From contig OZ220748.1 in the NCBI GenBank assembly GCA_965117035.1, forward strand, positions 496,001 to 560,000: 64,000 bases of DNA. The letters are read 5' to 3'. A program made the translations under genes and the position numbers. This DNA comes from CAZENU01 sp965117035. Its GTDB lineage: Bacteria; Chloroflexota; Dehalococcoidia; Lucifugimonadales; CAZENU01. The notes under the pieces were generated by a model. That model had not been told where the DNA came from. It saw only the letters and a program-made list of their open reading frames with translations, and ran no database searches. This document shows positions 8,173 through 16,126 of this stretch, in pieces (within the stretch, counting starts at the first letter, position 1; each line of letters opens with the position of its first letter).

Positions 8173-8525
8173 CACAAGAGTGTACCACCCGTGCGCAACT
8201 GGCCAGCGAAAATGTCACCCTCTATGGGCTAGGTCGAGGAGAGCTGATGCCCGGTGAGCGTGGGGGTCTAGGCGCCAGCAGGATTGTTGGCAGAGCGCAG
8301 CGTGGCGGCCGTCCTGCTCTGCTTTAGGCGGTAGTTTTCGCCATTCATCTCCAGGATGTGAACGCGGTGGGTGAGCCGGTCTAGCAGGGCGCCTGTCAGC
8401 CTCTCGGAGCCGAAGACCTCGGTCCACTCGTCGAAGGGCAGGTTGGTGGTGACCAGTATCGACCCTCTCTCGTAGCGCTGGCTGAAGACCTCGAAGAGGA
8501 GCTCCGCCCCGTGTCCTAAGATCAC
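8173..8525 (-). pseudogene. IS21 istB fragment with one element end
   Basis: The coding part (8268-8525) gives ELLFEVFSQRYERGSILVTTNLPFDEW through LTHRVHILEMNGENYRLKQ, matching the C-terminal third of the IstB at 33,766 almost residue for residue. The element end at 8173-8218 (gtaccaccc...gcgcaact..ccagc.aaaatgtcacc) matches the left end of the full IS21 at 33,680-33,716. Everything upstream of the ATPase sensor region is missing, cut at about 8525. Confidence 0.75.
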
Positions 8526-8567
8526 TCCGCCCTTGACAGGTGACTAACTCAGCATGGACCAACCGGT

Positions 8568-8768
8568 TCATGGGGTTTCCGACCGGAAGGTGCCGTCGCC
8601 GTACTGCCAGTTGTTGATGATCGGCGAGAAGTCGGACATGACATCGACGGTGATGGGAAGAGGTACGCGGGGAACGGGTACGGGGAAGCACTCTTTGAAA
8701 GCGCCCCTGGCCCTGTCCGTACGCCACCACCTGTCGGGGTAGTCCATGTCCTCTTCCTTGTAGTGGTT
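8568..8768 (-). pseudogene. Fragment of a paralogue of the secreted protein at 4978
   Basis: The last 65 residues, from HYKEEDMDYPDRWW through KECFPVPVPRVP to DFSPIINNWQYGDGTF, match the C-terminus of the 4978-5613 protein, with the same stop position. The signal peptide and N-terminal two thirds are missing. The fragment is wedged between the IS21 remnant and a membrane-protein gene. Confidence 0.65.
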
Positions 8769-8791
8769 CTCATCGGGCTTGAAGAGCTGGT

Positions 8792-9154
8792 CTAGCGGTG
8801 GACCACGACGCTGCTTCCGCCGTCGCCGTAGCGGAAGCGCCACTTCTCACGACGACGCCACCATATCCAGCCCACTGCCGCAGGGGCGAACACCGCGCCC
8901 GACACGAGTTGCGGCAGCAGCATCGCCTCGTGGCTCCGCAGCACGGGCCAGAACACGAGCCAGCTGCCAAGGCCTACGAGCGTGGCCGCGACGCCGAGGG
9001 CCAACCCGACCAGCAGACCGTAGACCGTGCCTCTGGCCAGCAGGCCAGCCACGAGCCCCGCGCCGACCGTCATGGCCGGCGACAGCGCGAAGAAGACTAC
9101 GAGGTAGAGGGCGAAGTAGGTGTCGGAGTCGGCGATCGTGTCTGACGGCAGCAT
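8792..9154 (-). CDS. Hypothetical membrane protein with three or four spans
   Basis: 120 residues with hydrophobic segments at about 13-33, 35-53, 55-73 and 80-98, a Gly-rich GLLVGLALGVAATLVGLGSW core and a basic tail WRRREKWRF. It starts nine bases after the stop of the 67-residue gene (9164-9367), so the two probably form one transcript. No family recognised. The 3' end overlaps the neighbouring secreted-protein fragment, so its last residues may be altered. Confidence 0.6.
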   Translation of the reverse strand: MLPSDTIADSDTYFALYLVVFFALSPAMTVGAGLVAGLLARGTVYGLLVGLALGVAATLVGLGSWLVFWPVLRSHEAMLLPQLVSGAVFAPAAVGWIWWRRREKWRFRYGDGGSSVVVHR

Positions 9155-9163
9155 AGTGCGCCC

Positions 9164-9367
9164 TCAGCGCTTCATCAGTCCCAGCGCGACCGCGGCGTCC
9201 TTGTTCCACTGATTGCCTTGCAGCAACCTTCGGAGCCTATGGTGCGTCGACGGGTCGGACCACACGGATCTCGAACGGCTCACGTGGCTTACCAGCGAGT
9301 GTCGGCAGTCTTCCCGTTGCACCTTGATGGCCTTGGTGGTGTGGTCGAAGACTACGCGGTACGGCAC
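9164..9367 (-). CDS. Small hypothetical protein, 67 residues
   Basis: MPYRVVFDHTTKAIKVQRED begins a short soluble, basic protein ending NQWNKDAAVALGLMKR. The beta-hairpin-like start and helical end suggest a compact domain, but I recognise no family. It is immediately upstream of and probably co-transcribed with the membrane protein at 8792-9154. Confidence 0.5.
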   Translation of the reverse strand: MPYRVVFDHTTKAIKVQREDCRHSLVSHVSRSRSVWSDPSTHHRLRRLLQGNQWNKDAAVALGLMKR

Positions 9368-9482
9368 GGGCGGGCCTCATGCCGGCAGTCTATCTCATGG
9401 AGTGGTCGGCTGTCGAATCCCCGGCCTGAACCCGAGAGAAGTGCAAAATAGTGGCCCACAGGCCACTCTAGAACGGAATTGA

Positions 9483-9707
9483 CTAAGAGCTGAGACACCT
9501 CCAGTCATCTACCGTCAGCGTCTTCCGCTCCTGCCCACCTGACAAAATCAGCAGTAGCCAAACGACCAGCCACAACCCGAAAGTCAAGACGGACATGAGA
9601 AGGTGAAGCACATGATTCACCCGCTCACCCTTGACCAAAGTCACATGGGCGTCACTGCGAGACTCCACCCGCCATCCTCGCCTCGCATGTACGACGAATC
9701 GACCCAT
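9483..9707 (-). CDS. Small membrane protein of the GWRVES...NHVLHL type, 5' end lost
   Basis: The segment RRGWRVESRSDAHVTLVKG, then NHVLHLLMSVLTFGLWLVVWL and a C-terminal GGQERKTLTVDDW is a pattern I associate with a widespread, uncharacterised bacterial small membrane protein. One transmembrane helix is clear. The probable start (9707) falls exactly where the response-regulator fragment on the other strand begins, so the original N-terminus has been replaced at a recombination junction. Confidence 0.5.
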   Translation of the reverse strand: MGRFVVHARRGWRVESRSDAHVTLVKGERVNHVLHLLMSVLTFGLWLVVWLLLILSGGQERKTLTVDDWRCLSS

Positions 9708-9710
9708 CAA

Positions 9711-10305
9711 GAATGACGACCGCCAGGCGTTGAGGTACGTCCGGGACGTCCTCACCAAGGCAGGCTACGCCCCCATCGTGACCGGCGACCCCACCGAGGT
9801 GCCCCGCCTCATGGCAGAGGAGAAGCCCCACCTGGTCTTGCTGGACTTGGTGCTGCCGGAGAGCGACGGCATCGAGTTGATGAACGACATCCGTAAGGCT
9901 GCAGACGTGCCGGTCATCTTCCTGTCGGCATACGGCCAGGATGAGACCGTTGCCAGGGCATTCGACATGGGGGCGACCGACTACGTGGTCAAGCCCTTCT
10001 CGCCAACGGAGCTGGCCGCACGGATCAGGGCGGCCCTGCGCAAGCGACTGGAGCCCTTCCAGGCCGAGCCGTCGGCACCCTACTCCACCGGAGAGCTGGG
10101 CATCGACTACGCCCAACGCCGGGTGACAGCTGCTGGGGAGCTGGTGGATCTGACGGCTACGGAGTACGCGGTGCTCTATGAGCTTGCGGTCCACGCTCCA
10201 CGGGTGCTGACCCACAGCGTGCTGCTCCAGCGGGTCTGGGGTCCGGAGAGGGTTGGCGAAGCTTGGCTGGTGCGGGACGTGGTCAAACGGCTCCGACGCA
10301 AGCTA
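9711..10305 (+). pseudogene. Response regulator fragment, truncated at both ends
   Basis: The frame begins inside the acidic pocket of a receiver (NDDRQALRYVR), keeps the phospho-acceptor in LVLLDLVLPESDG and the Lys in YVVKPFSP, and continues into an OmpR winged helix (LLQRVWG, VVKRLRRKLG). It lacks the first strand and the final wing that ends the intact copy at 25,439. The 3' cut is at the hairpin 10,306-10,328 belonging to the opposite-strand lipoprotein. It is a diverged paralogue of the regulator end at 24,750. Confidence 0.75.
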
Positions 10306-10328
10306 GGGGTGTGGCCCGGCCACACCCC
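10306..10328 (-). terminator. Hairpin terminator of the lipoprotein gene
   Basis: GGGGTGTGGC, a three-base loop and its exact complement lie two bases beyond the stop codon at 10,331 on the minus strand. A 10-bp GC-rich stem without a clear T-run. Confidence 0.6.
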
Positions 10329-10330
10329 CC

Positions 10331-11444
10331 TCAGCGAGCAAACTCGACGAGCCCCTCGACGCCGACTCTTTCGACCAGCCCCCCGGCCCGCAGGTGTACG
10401 ACGCCCCTGTCGGCGTCGTACGTTACGTCGGAGTTCATGATCTCCCCGTTGAAGTGAGAGTACCTAAAGCGTCCGCCCCAGGGCCTGGCCGTCCCATCAG
10501 CCACAGGGAGCTGCATGGTCACGTGCATCTCCGGTATGTCGATGGGCCGTATCGGCCATCCGTATATCTCCAGCGTCGAGTATGTGTAGTCCCCGATACG
10601 CTCCCCCGGAAACCGCAGCGACCCGGCCCAGGTGGTTTCTGACGTCCCCAGGTCGGTTATCCAGACCCCTATCCACTGGCTGCCCGCGGCACCGTCGGGG
10701 CCTATCCTCATCCTGTAGTCCCCCACGCCCCAATCGTAGGCGAGACGGACGCCGATGAAGTCGCCCTCGTGGCCAGACGATTGAGTCCAGCCCCCTGAAG
10801 CCGGCCGGGCAAATGCGAGGTCCCTCTCACCCCACCTGGAGAATATGACTCGCTTGCCCTTCCCCCTTCCGGTCTGCAGCCCGAAGTAGAAGACAGTATC
10901 CGGGAGCACGATGCCTTGGCCGACCATAAAGTACAACCCATTGCGGTCCGAGAAGTCGCCGGGCTCATTGTGGACGGTGAACTCGTACACGATCTCCTGA
11001 AACTCCTGGCCGCCGTCAAACGCCCACACGACCGACGCCATATGTTCCGGCGCAGCTGCGAGCTCGTAGAGGTCCGCGCGGCCAGGTATCCGAGTCGCCG
11101 TCGCGGTCGGCGTCGCGGTCGGCGTGGCCATCGCAGTCAGTGTCGCGGTCGCGGTCGGCGTCGCGGTCGGCGTGGCCATCGCAGTCAGTGTCGCGGTCGC
11201 GGTCGGCGTCGCGGTCGGCGTGGCCATCGCAGTCAGTGTCGCGGTCGCGGTCGGCGTCGCGGTCGGCGTGGCCATCGCAGTCAGTGTCGCGGTCGCGGTC
11301 GGCGTCGCGGTCGGCGTGGCCATCGCGAATCGGCATGGCCGTCGACGTGGGCGTGGCGGCCGCAGGGTCGATCCGGACCTCGTCTTGGGGACCGCAAACG
11401 ACTGCAAGGACGGCCACGACCAGGGCGAGCAGGAACAAGGTCAT
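10331..11444 (-). pseudogene. Lipoprotein with Thr-Pro repeat linker, frameshifted near the start
   Basis: ATG 11,444 gives a lipoprotein signal (MTLFLLALVVAVLAVVCGP) and an ATPTSTAMP stretch; the frame must then shift near 11,325-11,335 to enter five 16-residue MATPTATPTATATLTA repeats and a 270-residue globular domain. That domain (EFTVHNEPGDFSDRNGLYF, YFGLQTGRGKGK, WGERDL, DFIGVRLAYDWGVGDYRMRI) is beta-rich and looks like a DUF3472-type carbohydrate-associated sandwich, though that family call is uncertain. Thr-Pro linkers of this kind are common in exported Chloroflexota proteins. Without the shift the signal and the domain are separated, so the gene is broken or the sequence has an error. 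Confidence 0.6.
11097..11324 (-). repeat. 48-bp tandem repeat, about 4.7 copies
   Basis: Copies begin at 11,121, 11,169, 11,217, 11,265 and 11,313 with almost perfect identity. Each encodes 16 residues of the Thr-Pro-Ala linker. Being a multiple of three, copy-number change would lengthen the linker without changing the frame. Confidence 0.9.
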
Positions 11445-11730
11445 TCTCACAGCGTCCCTCTCCTTCAGGATTGCCCAGCTCGGACGCAACACCGTCTCAC
11501 CAGCCGGTCAACGGGCGCCGCCCGCGCGGCGCCCGTCGCCGCGTGGCCTACGATCCCTCCGCCCTTGACACGGGGTAGGGCCCTCGATCTCCTGCGACGG
11601 CAGGTACCCCGGCAGGCTACGTTTCTCCCGGAACTCCTGTCGCGTCGACCGGCCTGTCGAGTGCAGTCCGCGGCGTGGCGCCCTACGTGCGGGCCTGGTC
11701 GACCTCGCCACCGGCGCTACACGTTTCGCT

Positions 11731-11742
11731 CATTCTGTCGCC
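11731..11742 (-). repeat. GGCGACAGAATG intergenic motif, copy 1
   Basis: Lies directly after the NUDIX stop codon and continues GAGCGAAACGTGTAGCGCC, resembling the other copies at 25,820, 29,130, 30,660 and 32,826. Confidence 0.5.
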
Positions 11743-12144
11743 TCATTCGGGCCCGGAAATGACCAATGCCAGAATTGCGTCGACGTGCTGCTGCACCCGC
11801 AACGGACGCGACCGATCCCACCAAACTGCGTCTTGGACCTCCCGGTGATTTGGCCGTGGCTCTCCAGAGGCGCGGCCAAAGTACACCTCGTGGGACGCGA
11901 CGGTGCCGGCGTAGCGCCCAACAAAGCGCAGATTTGTGAGTTGGATGCCGGTCTCCTCAGCGACCTCGAGAATGGCTCGACGTGCCGGGTCCTCAGCGGC
12001 CCTCAACTGGCCCCCGGGCAACGCCCACTCACTTTCGCCGTTGTGCTTGACGAGCAATACATCGCCGTCATCGTTGGCCACGACGGCAGTGGCTCTCATG
12101 TAGAGGGTTTTGCGCCTTGGTCGCCGTCTACTGTTTCTACTCAT
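11743..12144 (-). CDS. NUDIX hydrolase
   Basis: 133 residues. The core has LLVKHNGESEWALPGGQLRAAEDPARRAILEVAEETGI; the Nudix box GX5EX7REUXEEXGU is present except that the usual Arg is Leu (LEVAEETGI), while all metal-binding Glu residues remain. Family enzymes hydrolyse nucleoside diphosphates linked to another group; the substrate cannot be read from the sequence. It is the last gene of a minus-strand operon starting at 12,790, with GGAG nine bases before its ATG and only 12 bases from the previous stop. Confidence 0.85.
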   Translation of the reverse strand: MSRNSRRRPRRKTLYMRATAVVANDDGDVLLVKHNGESEWALPGGQLRAAEDPARRAILEVAEETGIQLTNLRFVGRYAGTVASHEVYFGRASGEPRPNHREVQDAVWWDRSRPLRVQQHVDAILALVISGPE

Positions 12145-12156
12145 TCTGTAATCTCC

Positions 12157-12312
12157 TCAGCCGAGCTGGGCGCCGGACCTTGTGCATACCGTGGCGATGC
12201 CGAGAACAAGCCAGAGCGCAATTAGAACTCCACACAACAAGGCGCACCCGGCACACGCGGGCTTGCCTACGTCGACGAAGTCATGGGCAGGCACTTCATG
12301 TCCAGTGTTCAC
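12157..12312 (-). CDS. Small membrane protein, 51 residues
   Basis: GTG 12,312 overlaps the stop of the preceding gene in a GTGA overlap. The N-terminal half is polar (NTGHEVPAHDFVDVGKPAC), then CAGCALLCGVLIALWLVLGIA forms one membrane span with four Cys residues in or near it. Translation is probably coupled. Function unknown. Confidence 0.5.
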   Translation of the reverse strand: MNTGHEVPAHDFVDVGKPACAGCALLCGVLIALWLVLGIATVCTRSGAQLG

Positions 12313-12539
12313 AGGATCAGGCGAAACAGGACGATTATCGGGAATGCTATGCCGAAGCCCACGGCGCCCCATAGCAAAACTACCCCGAAGAGAGTTCTGT
12401 AGTGCCCACCGTACACGGACCCATCGGGATTCCGTATGACAAAGGGGTTCCGGAACGACCTCATTCGACGATGTTGATTCACGGCGACAGTGAGCCCTAA
12501 GACGAGCCCGATGATGAGCGCAATGAGCCACGAACTCAC
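12309..12539 (-). CDS. Two-span membrane protein, 76 residues
   Basis: GTG 12,539 overlaps the stop of the Excalibur-like gene (GTGA), which argues for this short form rather than the longer open frame. Spans at about 4-24 and 50-74 flank a polar loop with RNPFVIRNPDGSVYGGHYRT, a little beta-hairpin-like segment. No family recognised. Confidence 0.55.
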   Translation of the reverse strand: MSSWLIALIIGLVLGLTVAVNQHRRMRSFRNPFVIRNPDGSVYGGHYRTLFGVVLLWGAVGFGIAFPIIVLFRLIL

Positions 12540-12790
12540 GACTGGCAGCCTACGCCGTCTCTGTTGCCGTCGAATCGATGAGGGTCGGGTGGTTTGACTT
12601 CGAAATGGCGGAAGGTGATGTCGCCGCAATCGACGTCGGGCGGCGGTGAAGGTATGCAGACCGTTGGATACGAGGGGTCGCACTGCTCGTCGCCACCCGA
12701 TCTACCGGTGACCACCAGGGTGACAAGAACGGCCACGACAACGGCTGCGAGTACCACCACGCCGAATACTATCGCTTGCTTCATGCCCAT
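12536..12790 (-). CDS. Membrane-anchored protein with Excalibur-like tail
   Basis: 84 residues: an N-terminal anchor (QAIVFGVVVLAAVVVAVLV), then Cys-containing linker CDPSYPTVC and DVDCGDITFRHFEV, ending DPHRFDGNRDGVGC. The D.N.DG.GC ending with an upstream partner Cys is the Excalibur-type calcium-binding pattern seen also at 4215. First gene of the coupled operon 12,790 to 11,743. Its start sits in ctacagaATGggcATG, so ATG 12,784 is an alternative. Confidence 0.65.
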   Translation of the reverse strand: MGMKQAIVFGVVVLAAVVVAVLVTLVVTGRSGGDEQCDPSYPTVCIPSPPPDVDCGDITFRHFEVKPPDPHRFDGNRDGVGCQS

Positions 12791-12799
12791 TCTGTAGCC

Positions 12800-13132
12800 C
12801 TAACGCGCTCCGCAGCGCCGTGCCCAACGACCAGCAGCACTCTCGTAATGAGAAGCCAAACGAGCCACGTCAATCGGAGAGAAGCGAAACGCGGAGACCC
12901 CATGCATATGGCCCAGATCACTTGTCCGAAGCTGGAAAACCAACCCCTCAAGCCTCTTTTCGACCTCACAAGCATCGGCGCGGTCCGCACTCCACACCTC
13001 GAACGCCTCGTCCAGAAGACGCCTGACGTCAGCTACCGAATAGAACTGCGGAAACTCTATGCCCTGCTCAACGTGACAAAGGCGCTCTTGGACCACACGC
13101 TCATACTCAAGATACCCGACCACTCCTCTCAC
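12800..13132 (-). CDS. Hypothetical soluble protein, 110 residues
   Basis: A helical-looking sequence (VRRLLDEAFEVWSADRADACEVEKRLEGLVFQL) with no membrane span and no family I recognise. It overlaps the end of the upstream gene by 26 bases and is followed ten bases later by the operon at 12,790, so it may be part of the same transcript. Confidence 0.45.
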   Translation of the reverse strand: MRGVVGYLEYERVVQERLCHVEQGIEFPQFYSVADVRRLLDEAFEVWSADRADACEVEKRLEGLVFQLRTSDLGHMHGVSAFRFSPIDVARLASHYESAAGRWARRCGAR

Positions 13133-13415
13133 ATCCGACAGATTCAGCCTCGTCGTGGTAGCCGTTGCCGTTCACTGTCACGGCTGCGTGGCCGTTTCCA
13201 CTGGTCTTGTGCCGGTTGACCGGGACCAGCTCGACGGTCGGCCCGATGCCGGACAGGTCGTCATGGCTGTTGCCGTCGGCGTGGTGACCGTTGCCGTTGA
13301 CCATGATCTCCTCCGACTCGCGCTCCATCGACGCGGCCTCGGCGCGCATCAGCGGCCCGCGTAGCGCCAGTAACCCGAACGTGTCGAACAACTGCCTCTG
13401 GTCGTCGGTGAGCAT
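13107..13415 (-). CDS. Asn-Gly-His-rich protein with PhyH-like N-terminus
   Basis: The first 22 residues (MLTDDQRQLFDTFGLLALRG) are the typical opening of phytanoyl-CoA dioxygenase family proteins, but no iron-binding HxD follows. Instead there is low-complexity sequence with repeated NGNGHH, SGNGHA and NGNGYH. Either a PhyH start fused to a His-rich tail, or a coincidental match in an unknown protein. The His/Asn/Gly repeats could bind metal. Confidence 0.4.
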   Translation of the reverse strand: MLTDDQRQLFDTFGLLALRGPLMRAEAASMERESEEIMVNGNGHHADGNSHDDLSGIGPTVELVPVNRHKTSGNGHAAVTVNGNGYHDEAESVGCERSGRVS

Positions 13416-13652
13416 CGTCCAGCCTCCATCGTCCGGCGGCCCGTCCTGCCGCCGAGACTATCTCCGCTCGCCGTCGATATTCTTGCCGCTTCCGAGTGCG
13501 ATGACCGAGCCGTCACCCAGATGTCTCAAGCCCGACTTGGCTGCTTGACCGCAGTTCGAATACAGGATGCGCTCACCAAATGCAAATGGGACCTACCTTT
13601 GCCTCTCGGCTCTTCTTCGGCCTTTTCGGAATGGCCACATGGCAGCCTTCCT

Positions 13653-14033
13653 TCAACCAACCGCGAAGTCGCGCGGACCTCGCCTGCTCCGCCCCCGAGC
13701 CTTCCTTCTGCGTCTCCGCGCCGGTTCCCAGTCTCCGGTGTCTGTACGGTTGTATCGCGGATTCGCCCCTTGCTCATGTCTGTGCCGAGCAATCTGGCGG
13801 CCCTCTTCGACCTTTGCACTCTCGCGGTCTTTGTGTGGGCCCGACAGCACTTTCATCCCGCCGTGCCTGCCTTCTCTTCGATGCCTCTGCCATCGCTTCC
13901 CCAACCATTGAGACTGCCCTATGTACACCGTCTCGCCCGTCTCTTCATCCACCAAACTGTACACATACACCCCTTTGGGCTCCAACGCTCCTTGGTCTAC
14001 CAGGTCCAAGAACCAGGCTGGTAGGTTAGGCAT
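13653..14033 (-). CDS. GIY-YIG-like nuclease domain protein
   Basis: ATG 14,033 follows GAAGGAG by nine bases. The 126-residue product has VYVYSLVDEETGETVYIGQSQWLGKRWQRH, a GIY-YIG pattern with VYVYS for the first motif, YIGQS for the second and the Arg and Trp expected on the following helix; a Glu in SAKVEEGRQ may be the metal ligand. The tail is strongly basic. Family proteins are mobile-element or repair endonucleases. It follows the gene at 14,059 by 25 bases. Confidence 0.65.
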   Translation of the reverse strand: MPNLPAWFLDLVDQGALEPKGVYVYSLVDEETGETVYIGQSQWLGKRWQRHRREGRHGGMKVLSGPHKDRESAKVEEGRQIARHRHEQGANPRYNRTDTGDWEPARRRRRKARGRSRRGPRDFAVG

Positions 14034-14058
14034 AGACAGGTACTCCTTCGCTGTGCGT

Positions 14059-14259
14059 TCAAGGCCCCATCGTGTGTGCGAGCGCCTCGGCATCAGCGGG
14101 CTGGTCTCTCAGTCTGGCGATAGTCCAGCCTTTCTCTTCATCGCACACGCGGTACCCGGCGCTCTGCCGACCGTCCTCTAAGGGGCTTGCCCTTCGCCGC
14201 TTCCACTCCCCTTCTGAGCCACACTCGTCTCCTAGCGAATGGCCTCCGCATTCCCCCAA
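14059..14259 (-). CDS. Small hypothetical protein, 66 residues
   Basis: Polar sequence with two Cys-Gly pairs near the start (GECGGH, DECGSEGEWKRRR) and GYRVCDEEKGWTIARL near the end. No family recognised. Its place just upstream of the GIY-YIG gene on the same strand suggests one transcript. Confidence 0.4.
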   Translation of the reverse strand: MGECGGHSLGDECGSEGEWKRRRASPLEDGRQSAGYRVCDEEKGWTIARLRDQPADAEALAHTMGP

Positions 14260-14305
14260 TCGTTGGGGTGCTGAGCTTCACGCTGGGTGCTGGTGGCTCC
14301 AGTCT

Positions 14306-14430
14306 GGGAATGGTACCTTACAATGTCTATGATACACGTATGTTGGTATACTTCTTTTGTATGGGTTACTGTATGTTACTGGACGATTCGCGATTTCCAG
14401 TCCGCCAGACGAGGTCCTAGGGGAAAGAGA
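14306..14430 (+). repeat. Inverted repeat, copy A
   Basis: About 125 bases that match, by eye around 75 percent, the reverse complement of 21,425-21,548. Best conserved are cacgtatgt, tatgggttactgta and a ccctaggg-like end. Translated, both copies keep GMV.Y..Y.TRM....FF.MGYC, so the repeat may once have been coding. Confidence 0.6.
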
Positions 14431-14804
14431 CAGGGAGAAGAAGCATCAGATGACGATCTTGGCTCGTGTTGGGCTTCGTGACCGTCGGTCTGAGGGCGTT
14501 GGTCCGGTGGCTTATCGGCATGGCAGAGCTGGTAGCACGTCATTGAGCACGAGCGCGTCGGGACGGACGGATAGGGTGTGCCATTTTCTTGCGCAGCCGC
14601 CCGACGACTATGCAGAAGCGACCTATTGGGCGAGGCCGGGGAATGAACGGCTTCTCAACAGGCCAGCCTCCACAGGCGCAAGTGTGGAAGGGCGGCCCCC
14701 GCCTGCTGGTGAGCGTAAAGGGCCGCTCTTCTCTATCTGGAACGTGTGATATATCCCTTAACTGGGTACCACAATAGTCTGGAGTTCCAAATCTTGGTGG
14801 GAGG
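14431..14804. other. Intergenic stretch, nothing supportable
   Basis: Open frames run through both strands here but none has a domain, signal peptide or credible ribosome site. It probably carries the promoter for the plus-strand operon that begins at 14,805. Confidence 0.4.
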
Positions 14805-15512
14805 ATGGGTCCAGTCCCGATGACGGACACAGAGAATGCCGTCAAAGGCTTTGTCGTTGTGGTGATAGTGGCTCTGGTGGTAGCCGTTCTTGTCTTGCTT
14901 GCTGTGGTTCTGGCAGAGACAGAGCCCGAATCAGCGAGTTCGATATCGCGTCGACCTGCGGTGTCCCCACCCTCCTCGTCGATTGATCCAACGGTGTCTG
15001 CGATTCTAGCCAAGGCCAGGGCTGGTACATTGCCGACAGCCACTCCGCTTGTGACCGAGCCATCTTCTGTGGCGACACCGCGTCCAGCTCCACGGCATCG
15101 AGTTGCTCCAACTCTTGTGCCGACGCTGTCGGCATCTGCTGAAATGAAGTCTCTCATGCGGACTGGGCAGAGGATGCTGCGGTCGGACTGTCCGCACATC
15201 ACGTTTCGGTGTCGAGTTAGGAACGAGACGAACATTCAGATTGAATGGGCTTGCCTGGGCAGCGGCAATCGCACTATCCCGGGCGCTGGGGGAGTGAGTA
15301 CTAGAGAGACAGTGTTGGTAACGGCCTCTCATGGGACTCGTATGCAGGGTGGGCATCTGTGTGAGATCAAGATGATTGCTTCTGGGCACGAACGGCGATC
15401 TCCTGTGATCATGAGAGTCGAGTGCGATGACGGCCACTTTGACTGGTGGAACAGCACCTACGCAGAAGGTAACGAGTATGTTCGTAAGGCTGCTGCGCAA
15501 TGGGGATTCTGA
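14805..15512 (+). CDS. Membrane-anchored extracellular protein
   Basis: A short cytosolic start, one span (KGFVVVVIVALVVAVLVLLAV), a Ser/Pro/Thr linker to about residue 105, and a C-terminal domain with cysteines at SDCPHITFRCRV, EWACLGSG, HLCEIKM and RVECDDGHF that could form two or three disulfides. ATG 14,820 is an alternative start. No family recognised. It opens a plus-strand run that continues through the zinc-ribbon, HNH and J-domain genes; the next ATG overlaps its stop. Confidence 0.6.
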   Translation: MGPVPMTDTENAVKGFVVVVIVALVVAVLVLLAVVLAETEPESASSISRRPAVSPPSSSIDPTVSAILAKARAGTLPTATPLVTEPSSVATPRPAPRHRVAPTLVPTLSASAEMKSLMRTGQRMLRSDCPHITFRCRVRNETNIQIEWACLGSGNRTIPGAGGVSTRETVLVTASHGTRMQGGHLCEIKMIASGHERRSPVIMRVECDDGHFDWWNSTYAEGNEYVRKAAAQWGF

Positions 15513-15519
15513 TGCGAAG

Positions 15520-15708
15520 ATGCGAATCTGCTTCATTGTTCTACTCGTGGTCCTGCTGGTGGGATGCATGTCGAAGGTGCTGAAGCGTGAGGACTACGAT
15601 CCAAGGGTCTGGCCTTTTAGAGTCGATGCGGTCAAGCTGGCCTGCCAAGACGATGCGTACAAGGCGGTGTGGACATCGCGGCTGGCGTTATCCGATGAAC
15701 GGGAGTAG
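15520..15708 (+). pseudogene. Lipoprotein with DUF2511-like segment, frameshifted
   Basis: MRICFIVLLVVLLVGC is a lipoprotein signal with lipobox LVGC. The mature part has VWPFRVDAVKLACQDD, which fits the WPF.V....L.C opening of DUF2511. Members continue to a YALNG motif, and here RYPMNGSSRVY appears in the next frame (about 15,688-15,725), so one indel has cut the protein at its C-terminal end. Confidence 0.5.
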
Positions 15709-15739
15709 CCGAGTCTACTTGGAGAGGAAGGGGTCGCAG

Positions 15740-16126
15740 GTGGCCACCTCCGCTAGGTCGAAGCCGAAGACGAACAGCGAGCGCCAGGCCGCCTACCGGG
15801 CACGGCGCCGGTTCAAGGGATTGTGCGCGCGGCCCGGCTGCTCCAGCAAGACGCCGGCCGGCTTGTGCCCCGCCTGCAGACAGGCCGACGCCGACCGCAA
15901 GCAGGAGCGGAAGCCGGAAGTGGTCCGCCAACTCAGGGCCGAACACGCCGACCAGGTGCGCTACCTCGAGAACAGGATCGCGGAGCTCGAGTGCGCATTG
16001 CAGCGGGCGGAGTGGGACCTGCAGGAGGCCCGCGCCGAGCGCCTGGTGACCGCACCCAGGCTGCCGGATACCGCCGGGCCGGATGGGTTGGGCTTCCCGA
16101 CGTGCACCTGCAGGTGCAACCTGTGA
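15740..16126 (+). CDS. Zinc-ribbon plus coiled-coil protein
   Basis: GTG 15,740 sits six bases after AGGAAGGGG. The 128-residue protein opens with basic SERQAAYRARRRFKG, then CARPGCSSKTPAGLCPAC (two Cys pairs), then a long charged helix (QVRYLENRIAELECALQRAEWDLQEARAERL) with heptad Leu/Ile spacing and a Cys-rich end CTCRCNL. Resembles small DNA- or RNA-binding accessory proteins of mobile elements; the function is inferred. Its stop overlaps the ATG of the HNH gene (TGATG), so the two are translationally coupled. Confidence 0.6.
   Translation: MATSARSKPKTNSERQAAYRARRRFKGLCARPGCSSKTPAGLCPACRQADADRKQERKPEVVRQLRAEHADQVRYLENRIAELECALQRAEWDLQEARAERLVTAPRLPDTAGPDGLGFPTCTCRCNL

Noticed and set aside
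11097..11324. CRISPR array
   Set aside because: The 48-base units are contiguous with no spacers and code for a Thr-Pro linker.
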